Source of the DNA: CAYWFP01 sp964457365
GTDB taxonomy: Bacteria > Planctomycetota > SZUA-567
NCBI GenBank assembly: GCA_964457365.1
Contig: CAYWFP010000011.1
Location: forward strand, 1-60,196
Direction: 5' to 3'
Length of the DNA stretch: 60,196 bases
Below are positions 17,815 to 26,128 of this stretch, one piece after another. Both the position numbers and the translations under genes were made by a program. Numbering within the stretch: the stretch's first letter is position 1; each line of letters begins with the position of its first letter. Under the pieces are notes generated by a model. It ran no database searches. It was not told the DNA's origin and saw only the letters and a program-made list of their open reading frames with translations.

Positions 17815-17892
17815 TTGCGTACGACGTCATGCGTTTCCCCCGCGCTGGCGATTGTCGAGGATATGAAGCTGCGGCTTTACCCGACGTACTGA
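17815..17892 (+). CDS. possible small peptide (25 residues)
   Basis: TTG start at 17815 is preceded by AAAGGAG at ideal spacing. The peptide reads LRTTSCVSPALAIVEDM, then KLRLYPTY, then TGA. Composition resembles real protein more than a random frame in GC-rich DNA. No family recognised and no good promoter seen. Low confidence. Confidence 0.25.
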   Translation: MRTTSCVSPALAIVEDMKLRLYPTY

Positions 17893-17903
17893 CCGTCCCG
17901 GAA

Positions 17904-17934
17904 TAAAAATCGCTCCCCCAAATGCGCGGGGAGC
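17904..17934 (-). terminator. terminator for the ankyrin gene
   Basis: Minus-strand stem GCTCCCC (17934-17928) and GGGGAGC (17918-17912), followed by TTTTTATT (to 17904). It lies 85 bp after the stop of the ankyrin gene. Confidence 0.72.
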
Positions 17935-18018
17935 TGGAACGCCTCATCTGCTCGGGGCGTGGCAAGCGAGGTGGCCGATCATGATAATCCGCCCTGTCAG
18001 CGGCGGATAAGCGCGGCG

Positions 18019-18891
18019 TTATTGCTCGGTGAATTCGGCCGGCGTTGCCGCGCTACGCGTCCTTGATAAACGCCGTTGCCGTCCGCCCGCGTGGTCCGAC
18101 AGCAGTTCCGCCACCTCGGCATGGCCGTTCCGCTCGGCCGTCGCCAGGGCGGTCCGTTCCTCCTCGTCGCGCCAGTCCGGATCGACGCTCCCGGTTTCCA
18201 GAAAGATTCGGCAGGCGTCGCAGCGCCCCTCGGCGACGGCTTTGAAGAAAGCCGCGCGCACCATCTCCGAATGATCGCGCATCAGCGGCAGCCGCCCGAG
18301 CGCGTCCTGCAGCACGCGGCACGCCGGCGCGGTCACCGCCACGTCCAACGGCGTGCCCAGGTCGCCGCTCTGCCGCTCCGCCCCGGCCGACCAGGTCACC
18401 ACCCCGCAGGAGGTGATGTCGGCGTCGGCATAAAGCAGAGCGCGGAACAGGCCCGCGTCGTCGAGCTTCGCCGCCAGGTGCAGGCCGTTGACGCCTTCGC
18501 CGGCGAATTTCTCGCCTGCGGGCGGCGGGCCTTCGTACCGGGCGACGAACCGCAGGAGATACGGGCTCCGGATCGCTTTCGCATGCGCGCGCACGCCGGA
18601 TCCGCGCAGAATCGCGTAACAGCGTTCTCGCGGCGTGGGGTCGGGCCAGAAGGCGATGAAGGTGCCCGCGACCGCGGCCGCGACCAGGCCGCAGAAGAGC
18701 AGGTGAATCGTCATTTTCGGGCGACGCCAGGACCGGCTCCCCGCGCCGCAGCCGGGGGATTCGTCCATGTTGATCCAGCTCCATACCTCTTCGCCGCGGT
18801 CGCCGCTATAGCGCCGCCTGTCGCCGGAATCGAAGAAATCGCGCTTGGATACCATCGCCTGTCCTGCGGCAACAAACTCGTCTAGCTTCAT
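18019..18891 (-). CDS. ankyrin-repeat membrane protein
   Basis: Taken from ATG 18891 the protein has 290 residues. A membrane helix (LLFCGLVAAAVAGTFIAFW, about residues 65-83) precedes an extracytoplasmic domain with at least three ankyrin-type repeats (GVNGLHLAAKLDDAGLFRAL; LGTPLDVAVTAPACRVL; RTALATAERNGHAEVAELL). Ankyrin repeats mediate protein contacts; the partner is unknown. The start is uncertain: ATGs at 18849, 18768 and 18723 are alternatives, the last at the helix itself. The 5' part overlaps a small ORF in another frame (18806-18967). Confidence 0.65.
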   Translation of the reverse strand: MKLDEFVAAGQAMVSKRDFFDSGDRRRYSGDRGEEVWSWINMDESPGCGAGSRSWRRPKMTIHLLFCGLVAAAVAGTFIAFWPDPTPRERCYAILRGSGVRAHAKAIRSPYLLRFVARYEGPPPAGEKFAGEGVNGLHLAAKLDDAGLFRALLYADADITSCGVVTWSAGAERQSGDLGTPLDVAVTAPACRVLQDALGRLPLMRDHSEMVRAAFFKAVAEGRCDACRIFLETGSVDPDWRDEEERTALATAERNGHAEVAELLSDHAGGRQRRLSRTRSAATPAEFTEQ

Positions 18892-18967
18892 GATACGCGA
18901 TCCAGACAATGCCGCCCAGACCGCCGAGCAACCAGCCCAGACGCGCGCCGCGTTCCTGCGCCTTCAT
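18806..18967 (-). CDS. small membrane protein (53 residues), tentative
   Basis: ATG 18967 follows GAAAGGAG at good spacing, 11 bp after the ThiF-like gene. It encodes a basic N-terminus and one membrane-like segment (GWLLGGLGGIVWIAYH), then an Arg-rich tail with a Cys pair. It overlaps the ankyrin gene by 86 bp in another frame. It could be the leader cistron of that gene, or the true N-terminus of a frameshifted fusion. No family recognised. Confidence 0.4.
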   Translation of the reverse strand: MKAQERGARLGWLLGGLGGIVWIAYHEARRVCCRRTGDGIQARFLRFRRQAAL

Positions 18968-18978
18968 TCGCTCTCCTT

Positions 18979-19740
18979 TCACCCGCCCCCGCAGAACGGG
19001 CAGTCGGGATCGGGCTTGCGCTCGAGGCGGTGGAAGCGGTGGCGCGCGGCGTCGTAGCGGATCATGGCGCGCTCGAGCGTCTCCTTGCCGCCGCTGAGAA
19101 GCTTCAGCGCCTCGGACGCCTGCAGCGTCCCGACCACGCCCACGGCCGGGCCGAAGACGCCGACGGTGCGCGCGGAACCGACCTCCCCCGCCGGCGGCGG
19201 CTCGGGCATGAGGCAGCGATAACAGGGATTGCCGACCTGCGGCACGAGGCTGAGCACGTACCCCTGCCAGGCCACGACCGAACCGTTCACCAGCGGGATC
19301 CCGGCACGCCAGCAGGCGTCGGCCAGGAGGTAGCGGGTGGGGAAATTGTCGCTGCAGTCGAGGACCAGGTCGACCCGCTCCAGCAGCGGCGGCAGGTTCT
19401 CCGCGCCGACGCGGTGCGCGAACGCCCGCACCATCACCGTCGGGTTGAGCCTGGCCAGACGCGCGGCCATGGCCTCGGCCTTGTCGCGGTCGACGTCGTC
19501 CTCGGTGTAGGCGACCTGGCGATGCAGGTTCGCCGTCTCCACCGGGTCGGAGTCGGCCACGGTCAGCGCGCCGATACCCGCGCCGACGAGGTACGGCAAG
19601 GCGGCCGAACCGAGCCCGCCCGCGCCGAGCGCGAAGACGCGGGCCTTGCCGATGAAGGACTGCCCGGCCGAGCGCCAGCCGTCGAGGATGAGCTGCCGCG
19701 CGTAGCGGTGCGCCGGATCCGGCGGCGGGGTCAGCGTCAT
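18979..19740 (-). CDS. ThiF/MoeB/HesA-type adenylyltransferase
   Basis: The 253-residue E1-like enzyme adenylates the C-terminus of a ubiquitin-like sulfur carrier. The nucleotide loop GAGGLGSAALPYL is at about 40-52, the acidic strand DSDPVETANLHRQ follows, and the catalytic DCSDNFPTRYLL (about 127-138) is intact. Zinc-binding Cys pairs are visible as CYRC and CPFC at the end. It overlaps the cysK stop (ATGA), so it is coupled to cysteine synthase. No ThiS/MoaD/CysO carrier is encoded in the window. There is no rhodanese domain, so it is MoeB/ThiF-length. It might act in thiamine, molybdopterin or carrier-dependent cysteine synthesis; context favours sulfur transfer to cysteine. Confidence 0.88.
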   Translation of the reverse strand: MTLTPPPDPAHRYARQLILDGWRSAGQSFIGKARVFALGAGGLGSAALPYLVGAGIGALTVADSDPVETANLHRQVAYTEDDVDRDKAEAMAARLARLNPTVMVRAFAHRVGAENLPPLLERVDLVLDCSDNFPTRYLLADACWRAGIPLVNGSVVAWQGYVLSLVPQVGNPCYRCLMPEPPPAGEVGSARTVGVFGPAVGVVGTLQASEALKLLSGGKETLERAMIRYDAARHRFHRLERKPDPDCPFCGGG

Positions 19741-20696
19741 GCGTCGATCCCCTCGAAGAGCGTCGTGGAGAGGTAACGCTCCGCGCCGTCGGGGAGGATG
19801 ACGACAATGGTCTTGCCGGCGAACTCGTCCAGCCGCGCCAGCCGCAAGGCCACGGCCGCGGCCGCGCCGGAGGAGATGCCGCAGAGGATGCCTTCGCTGC
19901 GAGCCAGCTCGCGCGCGGCCGCGACGGCCTCCTCGTCCTCGACGGTCTCGACACGGTCGATCAACGTCAGATCCAGCACCTCGGGGATGAACCCCGCGCC
20001 GATGCCCTGGATGCCGTGCGGTCCGGGCGCGAGGTCACTCTCGGCCAGCGTCTGCGAGATGACCGGGCTCTTGCCCGGCTCCACCGCGACGGTGGTCAGC
20101 TTCAGCGCATGCGTCTGTTTCAGGTAACGGCTGACGCCGGTAATCGTCCCGCCGGTGCCGACGCCGGCAACAAGGACGTCGACCTTGCCGTCGGTGTCGC
20201 GGAAGATCTCCGGCCCGGTGGTGGTCTCGTGGATCAGCGGGTTGGCCGGATTGCCGAACTGGTTGGCCGGGAAATGCGTCTCCGGGTTCTCCGCCAGCAG
20301 TTCCTCGACCTTGGCGATGGCCCCTTTCATCCCGTCGGCCGCGGGCGTCAGTTCGAGTTCGGCCCCCAAAAGCGCCATCAACCGCCGGCGCTCGAGGCTC
20401 ATCGACTCGGGCATGCAGAGCTTGACCGGATAGCCGCGCGACGCGCCGACGAACGCCAGCGCGATGCCGGCGTTGCCGCTGGTCGCCTCGAGGATGGTCA
20501 TCCCCGGCGTCAGCGCGCCGGACTTCTCGCCCTCCCAGACGATGCCCGCGCCGAGGCGGCACTTGACCGAGAAGGCGGGGTTGCGCCCCTCGATCTTCGC
20601 CAGCACCGTGGCCTGGCAATCATGGGCGATGCGGTTCAACTTCACCAGCGGCGTGCGGCCGATGGTCACCGACTGGTCGTCATATATGCGTGCCAT
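19737..20696 (-). CDS. cysK: cysteine synthase (O-acetylserine sulfhydrylase)
   Basis: The 319-residue PLP enzyme makes cysteine from O-acetylserine and sulfide. The PLP lysine lies in NPAFSVKCRLGAG, an almost exact CysK motif. The substrate loop EATSGNAGIALAF, phosphate loop GVGTGGTITGVSRYL and C-terminal GISSGAAAAVA are all present. Length and motifs fit CysK rather than CysM. It is the first gene of a cysK-thiF pair with a 4-bp overlap. Confidence 0.94.
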   Translation of the reverse strand: MARIYDDQSVTIGRTPLVKLNRIAHDCQATVLAKIEGRNPAFSVKCRLGAGIVWEGEKSGALTPGMTILEATSGNAGIALAFVGASRGYPVKLCMPESMSLERRRLMALLGAELELTPAADGMKGAIAKVEELLAENPETHFPANQFGNPANPLIHETTTGPEIFRDTDGKVDVLVAGVGTGGTITGVSRYLKQTHALKLTTVAVEPGKSPVISQTLAESDLAPGPHGIQGIGAGFIPEVLDLTLIDRVETVEDEEAVAAARELARSEGILCGISSGAAAAVALRLARLDEFAGKTIVVILPDGAERYLSTTLFEGIDA

Positions 20697-20748
20697 GTGA
20701 ATCCTTCCCGTGCCGCCCTTACCCCGGGCCGTATCGGCCCTGATATTC

Positions 20749-20769
20749 CTATTCGTCTTCGCCGAATAG
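20749..20769. repeat. hairpin C of a composite intergenic element
   Basis: CTATTCG and CGAATAG arms (7 bp) enclose the loop TCTTCGC. The same loop heptamer recurs on the opposite strand in the hairpin at 20853-20873. Confidence 0.5.
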
Positions 20770-20799
20770 TTCTGCAGGCGAGACGAGATCGCTTCTCAT

Positions 20800-20830
20800 G
20801 TCGGATTACGCTGCGCCAATCCGACCTACG
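20800..20830. repeat. dispersed palindromic repeat, copy C
   Basis: GTCGGATT and AATCCGAC arms (8 bp, perfect) around ACGCTGCGCC, followed by CTACG. Same family as 5737-5768 and 8851-8879. It sits midway between two hairpins with identical loops. Confidence 0.7.
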
Positions 20831-20852
20831 ACCACTCCGCACATTGACCGTC

Positions 20853-20873
20853 GCGATTGGCGAAGACAATCGC
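20853..20873. repeat. hairpin D of a composite intergenic element
   Basis: GCGATTG and CAATCGC arms around GCGAAGA, which is the reverse complement of the TCTTCGC loop at 20756-20762. It is 24 bp after the metW stop and could act as a weak terminator, though no T-run follows. Confidence 0.5.
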
Positions 20874-20896
20874 AAACCGTCAGCGGCGACTCGTCG

Positions 20897-21655
20897 CTAG
20901 TCCGCCTCCACTGAAATCAGCGCTTCCTCGGCATAGAGATTGTCGGTCGTCTCCATCGGGCGGATCTGGCCCTCGGCGAGGACGAAGCCCGAGACCACGC
21001 GCGCCCCTTCCTCGGCGCACCAGTCGAGAAAGTCCTGCAGCGAGAAGAGGTGGATGTTCGGCGTGTCGAACCAACTGTACGGCAGCCACTCGGTCCGCGG
21101 CATGCGGCCCCGGAGTCCCAGGTCGAGCCGGACCTTCAGGTAGGCGAAGTTCGGGAACGTCACCACGCCGCGCCGTCCGACGCGCAGCATCGCCTTGAGC
21201 ACCTTGTCCGGCCGCATCAAGGTCTGCAGGGTCTCCTCCAGGACGACGTAGTCGAAGCTCTTCCGGGAGAACCCGGCCAACCCCTCGTCGAGGTTGGTCT
21301 GCATCGCCGGCACGCCATTGCGGACGCAGGCGAGCACCGCCGCCGGGTCGAGTTCCACGCCCTGGCCGCGGACGTTCTTCTCCTCCCGAAGCCGCGCCAG
21401 CAGGTGCCCGTCGCCGCAGCCGAGGTCCAGCACGCTCGCGCCCGCGGGGATGGCGTCGACGATCCAGTCGTCCTGCCAGCGCAAGGGCTGGCCCGCCGCG
21501 TCGGTGGGGTACTCCGCCCCTTCGCCGACGCGGGTGAGGAAGTCGATGATCTTCTCCGAGCCCACCGCCAGGAGCGCCGGGTCCATCTTCTCCTGCAGCA
21601 TGCCCGCGAGGTTCCGCACCGCGGCGGTGCTGAGCGACTCGACCTTGTCGCGCAT
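20897..21655 (-). CDS. metW: methionine biosynthesis protein MetW
   Basis: The 252-residue protein has a class I SAM-dependent methyltransferase-like fold. Motif I VLDLGCGDGHLLARL lies at about residues 76-90, with GVELD, VLEETLQTL and NFAYLKVRL following the MetW pattern. It starts 1 bp from the metX stop; metX-metW pairing is widespread and MetW is thought to activate MetX. An N-terminal extension of about 60 residues precedes the usual MetW start. Confidence 0.92.
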   Translation of the reverse strand: MRDKVESLSTAAVRNLAGMLQEKMDPALLAVGSEKIIDFLTRVGEGAEYPTDAAGQPLRWQDDWIVDAIPAGASVLDLGCGDGHLLARLREEKNVRGQGVELDPAAVLACVRNGVPAMQTNLDEGLAGFSRKSFDYVVLEETLQTLMRPDKVLKAMLRVGRRGVVTFPNFAYLKVRLDLGLRGRMPRTEWLPYSWFDTPNIHLFSLQDFLDWCAEEGARVVSGFVLAEGQIRPMETTDNLYAEEALISVEAD

Positions 21656-21656
21656 G

Positions 21657-22871
21657 TCAACTCCTCCCTTCGGCCGCGAAGAAAGAGCGCAGCAGATCGC
21701 CCACCTCGTCGGTCTGGACCAGAAACGCGTCGTGCCCGTACGGCGACGGGAGATCCACGTAGGTGACGGGCTTGTTGTGGCGGCATAACGCCAGCGCGAA
21801 CTCGCGGCAGTCGGCGGAGGGGTACAGCCAGTCGCTGGAGAAGCTGACGACCATCACGTCGCTGTCGATCCGTTCGCACGCGGCCACCAGGTCCCCGTCG
21901 CCCCAGTGTTCGGCGGCGTCGTAGTAGTCCATGGCGCGGGTGATGTAGAGATAGCTGTTGGCGTCGAAGCGCTCGACGAACTGGCGGCCCTGGTAGTCGA
22001 GGTAGCTCTCGACCTGGAACTCGACGCCGAAGCCGAAGTCCGGCCGGTGCTTGCCTTGCAGGCGGCGGCCGAACTTGGCGTGCATGCTCTCCTCCGACAG
22101 ATACGTGATATGCGCGAGCATGCGCGCGGCCGCGAGCCCCGCCTGCGGCCCCTCGCCGTTGGCGTAATATTGCCCGCTCTGGAAGTGCGCGTCGTTGAGG
22201 ATGCTGTGCCGGCCGACGGCATTGAAGCCCAGCCCCTGCGTGGAGAGGCGCGGCGAGGCGGCGAGAATGATCGACTTGCGCACGCGCCCGGGATACGCCA
22301 GCGCCCACTCCATCGCCTGCTGGCCGCCCAGACTGCCGCCGACGACGGCGTGGACGCGCTCGATGCCGAGGGTGTCGAGCAGCTTCGCCTGCAGCCGGAC
22401 CCAGTCCTGCACGGTCACCAGGGGAAAATCCAGGCCGTAGGGCTTGCCGGTCTTCGGATTGGTCGAGGCGGGGCCGGTGGTGCCGTAGCAGCTTCCCAGG
22501 ACGTTGGCGCAGAGGACGTAGTACGAACCGGTGTCGACGGCCTTGCCGGGGCCGACAACCGCGTCCCACCAGCCGGGCTTGCGCGCGCGCCAGGGGCGGG
22601 CTTCTGTGTCGCGGTCCCAGCCGGCGACATGGGCGTCTCCCGAGAGGGCGTGCAGCACCAGGACGACGTTGTCCTTCGCGGGCGACAGCTCGCCGTAGGC
22701 CTCGTACTCGACGTCGACGGGGCCGATCGTCTCCTCGCTCAGGAGCGCGAACGGTTCGGATTCGGTAAAGAGTCGGACGGTCCGCGCCTCGGTGCGGCCG
22801 ACGCTGCGCGGGCTCTCGGGCGGGTCGTAACGGTCGTCGAGGGCGGTTTGCTCTTCACGCGTTCCGGTCAA
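21657..22871 (-). CDS. metX: homoserine O-acetyltransferase
   Basis: The 404-residue alpha/beta-hydrolase enzyme acylates homoserine in the first step of direct-sulfhydrylation methionine synthesis. The nucleophile elbow GGSLGGQQAMEW, the acyl-CoA region NVLGSCYGTTGPAS and the terminal catalytic His in SPYGHDAFL are present. It is the first gene of metX-metW, with a promoter at 22904-22932. Whether it uses acetyl- or succinyl-CoA cannot be decided by eye. Confidence 0.94.
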   Translation of the reverse strand: MTGTREEQTALDDRYDPPESPRSVGRTEARTVRLFTESEPFALLSEETIGPVDVEYEAYGELSPAKDNVVLVLHALSGDAHVAGWDRDTEARPWRARKPGWWDAVVGPGKAVDTGSYYVLCANVLGSCYGTTGPASTNPKTGKPYGLDFPLVTVQDWVRLQAKLLDTLGIERVHAVVGGSLGGQQAMEWALAYPGRVRKSIILAASPRLSTQGLGFNAVGRHSILNDAHFQSGQYYANGEGPQAGLAAARMLAHITYLSEESMHAKFGRRLQGKHRPDFGFGVEFQVESYLDYQGRQFVERFDANSYLYITRAMDYYDAAEHWGDGDLVAACERIDSDVMVVSFSSDWLYPSADCREFALALCRHNKPVTYVDLPSPYGHDAFLVQTDEVGDLLRSFFAAEGRS

Positions 22872-22903
22872 GATCGCTCCCTTTCACGAAGACAGGGGCT
22901 CAA

Positions 22904-22932
22904 GCATACTCCGAGAGCGCCGTTTTCTCAAG
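22904..22932 (-). promoter_or_regulatory. sigma70-type promoter for metX-metW
   Basis: Minus strand: TTGAGA (22932-22927), 17-bp spacer, TATGCT (22909-22904), 33 nt before the ATG. The leader is too short for a SAM riboswitch. Confidence 0.68.
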
Positions 22933-22996
22933 AGGATTGCGGGAGAGCGGCCCCAGGCGAGAAACCCGCGGCGAAGACGCGCGCACAGCGATTCGC

Positions 22997-23016
22997 CACC
23001 CGCGACAGCGCGGGTG
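22997..23016. other. hairpin after the sigma54 activator gene
   Basis: CACCCGCG-ACAG-CGCGGGTG, perfect 8-bp stem 17 bp after the activator stop. No T-run on either strand, so its role as a terminator is doubtful. Confidence 0.4.
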
Positions 23017-23032
23017 CGCCTCCGGCACAGAC

Positions 23033-24409
<1,377 letters not shown>

Positions 24410-24435
24410 ATCCTGCCCCCTCGGCCGATACGCCG

Positions 24436-24464
24436 ATTGTAATAACCGCGCGCTCCGGAAGCAA
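24436..24464 (-). promoter_or_regulatory. sigma70-type promoter for the sigma54 activator
   Basis: Minus strand: TTGCTT (24464-24459), 17-bp spacer, TACAAT (24441-24436), 26 nt before the ATG. Confidence 0.55.
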
Positions 24465-24492
24465 GGATACATGAGTATTTTTCTCACATCTA

Positions 24493-24503
24493 GCGAAATT
24501 CGC
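24493..24503. promoter_or_regulatory. candidate upstream activator site
   Basis: GCGAA-A-TTCGC is an inverted repeat 71 bp upstream of the -24 element of the divergent sigma54 promoter, within the usual range for enhancer-binding proteins. One short palindrome only, so low confidence. Confidence 0.35.
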
Positions 24504-24571
24504 CACTCCCGCGCAAACGACCCAAACGTGGCATCCCACTGCCGGCCAATACGTTACGCGCACGATACGGA

Positions 24572-24587
24572 TTGGCACGATGCTTGT
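24572..24587 (+). promoter_or_regulatory. sigma54 (-24/-12) promoter
   Basis: TTGGCACGATGCTTGT fits the TGGCAC-N5-TTGC consensus with one mismatch at the last base. Predicted start is about 24598, which excludes the in-frame ATG at 24580 and sets the first gene start at 24631. Confidence 0.85.
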
Positions 24588-24630
24588 TGTCACAGTGCCG
24601 GGTAATCATACAGGCCGGAAGGAGAAGACG

Positions 24631-24849
24631 ATGAAGACCAAGAAGAATCGGATGCAGACGGGCTGGGCGGGCGCGGTCGAGAAAGGCGACGGGCACCTTT
24701 TCGTCACCGCTTCGCCGCCGACACGCCGAGGGTGGCTGCCGAATCTGGCGCACCCGCTGGGCCTGCCGCTGATCGCGGGCGGGACGCTGGTGGGGTTGTA
24801 CGTCCCGGCGATGGCGCTGCAACTGTTGAAGGATCTGTGCGGGAAGTGA
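24631..24849 (+). CDS. small membrane protein 1 of sigma54 operon
   Basis: The 72-residue protein follows GAAGGAG. It has a basic N-terminus, a short soluble stretch (about 15-35) and one long hydrophobic segment (LGLPLIAGGTLVGLYVPAMA, about 43-62). First cistron behind the sigma54 promoter. No family recognised. The strong ribosome site supports real translation. Confidence 0.75.
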   Translation: MKTKKNRMQTGWAGAVEKGDGHLFVTASPPTRRGWLPNLAHPLGLPLIAGGTLVGLYVPAMALQLLKDLCGK

Positions 24850-24911
24850 GGGCGGGTCGTCCGGAACAGACAGCCATTGTCTTTGCCAATGGCGACGTAA
24901 GGGGATCGGTC

Positions 24912-25178
24912 ATGGACGAAGCGGAGCGGAAAGACGAAATGAGCCCCGAGGAGAAAGACGCGCTCTGGCAAAACGAGGCACACTGGAGCGGCGGGATTTA
25001 CTTCTGCAAGCGCGACCCGCGGCTCTGGGTGCCCAAGCGACCGAAATGGGCCGGGTACACGGTCAACTTCGGCCACCGCCGGGGCACGGCGATGCTGCTG
25101 CTGTTCGTGCTGTCGCCGCTGCTGACGCTGATCGCGATCAATATTCTCACGGTCGCGCTGCTGGCGGGCGGCCGATGA
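24912..25178 (+). CDS. small membrane protein 2, DUF5808-like
   Basis: The 88-residue protein has an acidic helical N-terminus, then a conserved-looking motif HWSGGIYFCKRDPRLWVPKR with GYTVNFG, which resembles the DUF5808 pattern (aromatic, DPR, VPKR, W/Y-T-x-N-F-G). One membrane helix follows (about 61-85). The ATG at 24912 begins the acidic helix; upstream in-frame sequence overlaps gene 1. DUF5808 function is not established. Confidence 0.72.
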   Translation: MDEAERKDEMSPEEKDALWQNEAHWSGGIYFCKRDPRLWVPKRPKWAGYTVNFGHRRGTAMLLLFVLSPLLTLIAINILTVALLAGGR

Positions 25179-25411
25179 AGACGGTCAAACGCGGCGAGGT
25201 GGCCGACCGCTTCGGCCTGCTGGCGCTGCACCGCCGGACCGGCAAGGTGTGGCTGCTGCCACTGGGCGCGCTGGCGGCGTGGTACGGCCTCGACGCCTGC
25301 GTCGAGAACGAGGCGGAGGAGTTGCGCACGGGATACCGGATGGTGCTGATGCTCTTCTTCTTCCCGCTGACGGCGGTGACGGGGCTGCTGGCCTGGATTC
25401 TGGACCGGTGA
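25175..25411 (+). CDS. small membrane protein 3
   Basis: The 78-residue protein overlaps its upstream neighbour by ATGA. Two hydrophobic segments (VWLLPLGALAAWYGL; YRMVLMLFFFPLTAVTGLLAWIL) are joined by an acidic loop (ENEAEEL). No family recognised; translational coupling argues for a common membrane assembly with gene 2. Confidence 0.75.
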   Translation: MKTVKRGEVADRFGLLALHRRTGKVWLLPLGALAAWYGLDACVENEAEELRTGYRMVLMLFFFPLTAVTGLLAWILDR

Positions 25412-25421
25412 AAGGGCGACC

Positions 25422-25490
25422 ATGAGACTGGCGATCATCGTGCTCGCGTGGCTCCTGTTCTTCAAGTGGCGCATGAAGTATTGGCGCTGA
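25422..25490 (+). CDS. 22-residue single-helix membrane peptide
   Basis: MRLAIIVLAWLLFFKWRMKY, then WR and TGA. It begins 11 bp after gene 3 with AAAGGG upstream and ends 22 bp before gene 5. Nearly the whole peptide is one hydrophobic helix with a basic C-terminus, as in small regulatory membrane peptides. It fills the only gap in an otherwise packed operon. Confidence 0.55.
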   Translation: MRLAIIVLAWLLFFKWRMKYWR

Positions 25491-25511
25491 ACGTTCACGA
25501 AAGGAAAAACG

Positions 25512-25766
25512 ATGGCATACCTGATGGCGCTGGTGGCAACGGGCATCTACTTCGGCACGCAACTGCACGCGCATCTGCGCCGGGACCACGGGGCGATGCT
25601 GCTGCGCAACGCCTGGCATACGCAGCCGCCGCAGACGGCGTTCCCGAAGCCGCGCGCGCGGAGGCAACCCGCGACCCCGGAGGCGCAACTGCAGCGCCTG
25701 CTGCGCAAGGCCGGCTACGAGATCGACCGGCTGTACGCGACGCTGGAGACGTGGGGGCGGGCGTGA
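25512..25766 (+). CDS. small membrane protein 5, PspB-like topology
   Basis: The 84-residue protein follows AAAGGA. An N-terminal membrane helix (MAYLMALVATGIYFGTQL) is followed by a basic linker and a C-terminal amphipathic helix (EAQLQRLLRKAGYEIDRLYA). Length and layout recall PspB (one helix plus a coiled-coil tail), but I see no clear sequence identity. Its stop overlaps the next GTG. Confidence 0.7.
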   Translation: MAYLMALVATGIYFGTQLHAHLRRDHGAMLLRNAWHTQPPQTAFPKPRARRQPATPEAQLQRLLRKAGYEIDRLYATLETWGRA

Positions 25767-26071
25767 ACGACAGGATGATGCCAGAGCCGCCGCCGCGGCC
25801 ACGCCGGCGGCGCGACCCGCTGGCCGGGGAACCGCTCGGGCTCGTGCAGAAGATCTTGCGCGGCGGGCTCTTCCTGCTGGCGCTTTTCTGCCTCGTCATG
25901 GGGACGGTCGTGACGCTGATCCCCGCGAGCTATCCGGGCGCCGAGACGGACGCGCGCAGTTGGGGCGGCGCGCTGGTGATGATGTTGCTGGGGGGTATCG
26001 GCGTGGCGGTCTTCGTCGCGACGTGGACGAAACGGCGAGGAAACGACAGACAACCGCCGCCGCCGCATTGA
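25763..26071 (+). CDS. small membrane protein 6
   Basis: GTG start overlapping the previous stop (GTGA) gives 102 residues; ATG at 25775 is an alternative. A proline/arginine-rich N-terminus is followed by two membrane helices (GGLFLLALFCLVMGTVVTLI; ALVMMLLGGIGVAVFVATW) and a polar proline-rich tail. Last gene of the sigma54 operon. No family recognised. Confidence 0.72.
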   Translation: MNDRMMPEPPPRPRRRRDPLAGEPLGLVQKILRGGLFLLALFCLVMGTVVTLIPASYPGAETDARSWGGALVMMLLGGIGVAVFVATWTKRRGNDRQPPPPH

Positions 26072-26096
26072 CAGCCCGCGCGCGATGCGCTATGGT
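26068..26096 (+). promoter_or_regulatory. sigma70-type promoter for the rhamnose/sialate operon
   Basis: TTGACA (26068-26073), 17-bp spacer, TATGGT (26091-26096), 32 bp before the ATG at 26129. It begins inside the stop of the preceding gene, separating the two operons. Confidence 0.75.
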
Positions 26097-26128
26097 GGGC
26101 CGCGTCGATACCCGCGAGCGAGACGTGC

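Larger units (their letters stand above)
17355..18018. other. gene-poor interval with two minus-strand terminators
   Basis: This 664-bp stretch has no convincing conserved gene. It is AT-richer than its surroundings (17560-17800), with several A/T runs. It holds two minus-strand terminator hairpins (17477-17509 and 17904-17934) and one small ORF with a good ribosome site (17815-17892). A second ORF (GTG 17525 to 17665, 46 codons, preceded by AAAGGAG) has unlikely composition and is not called. Confidence 0.6.

Noticed and set aside
17639..17965. 108-codon minus-strand frame
   Set aside because: Ser/Arg-rich, no ribosome site, spans a terminator hairpin; no sign of a real protein.
22872..22903. 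SAM riboswitch before metX
   Set aside because: Only about 26 nt of leader remain after the predicted start, too short for any SAM riboswitch class.
24580..24630. Earlier start of the first sigma54-operon gene at 24580
   Set aside because: It lies within the -12 element, upstream of the predicted transcription start; ATG 24631 has a strong ribosome site.
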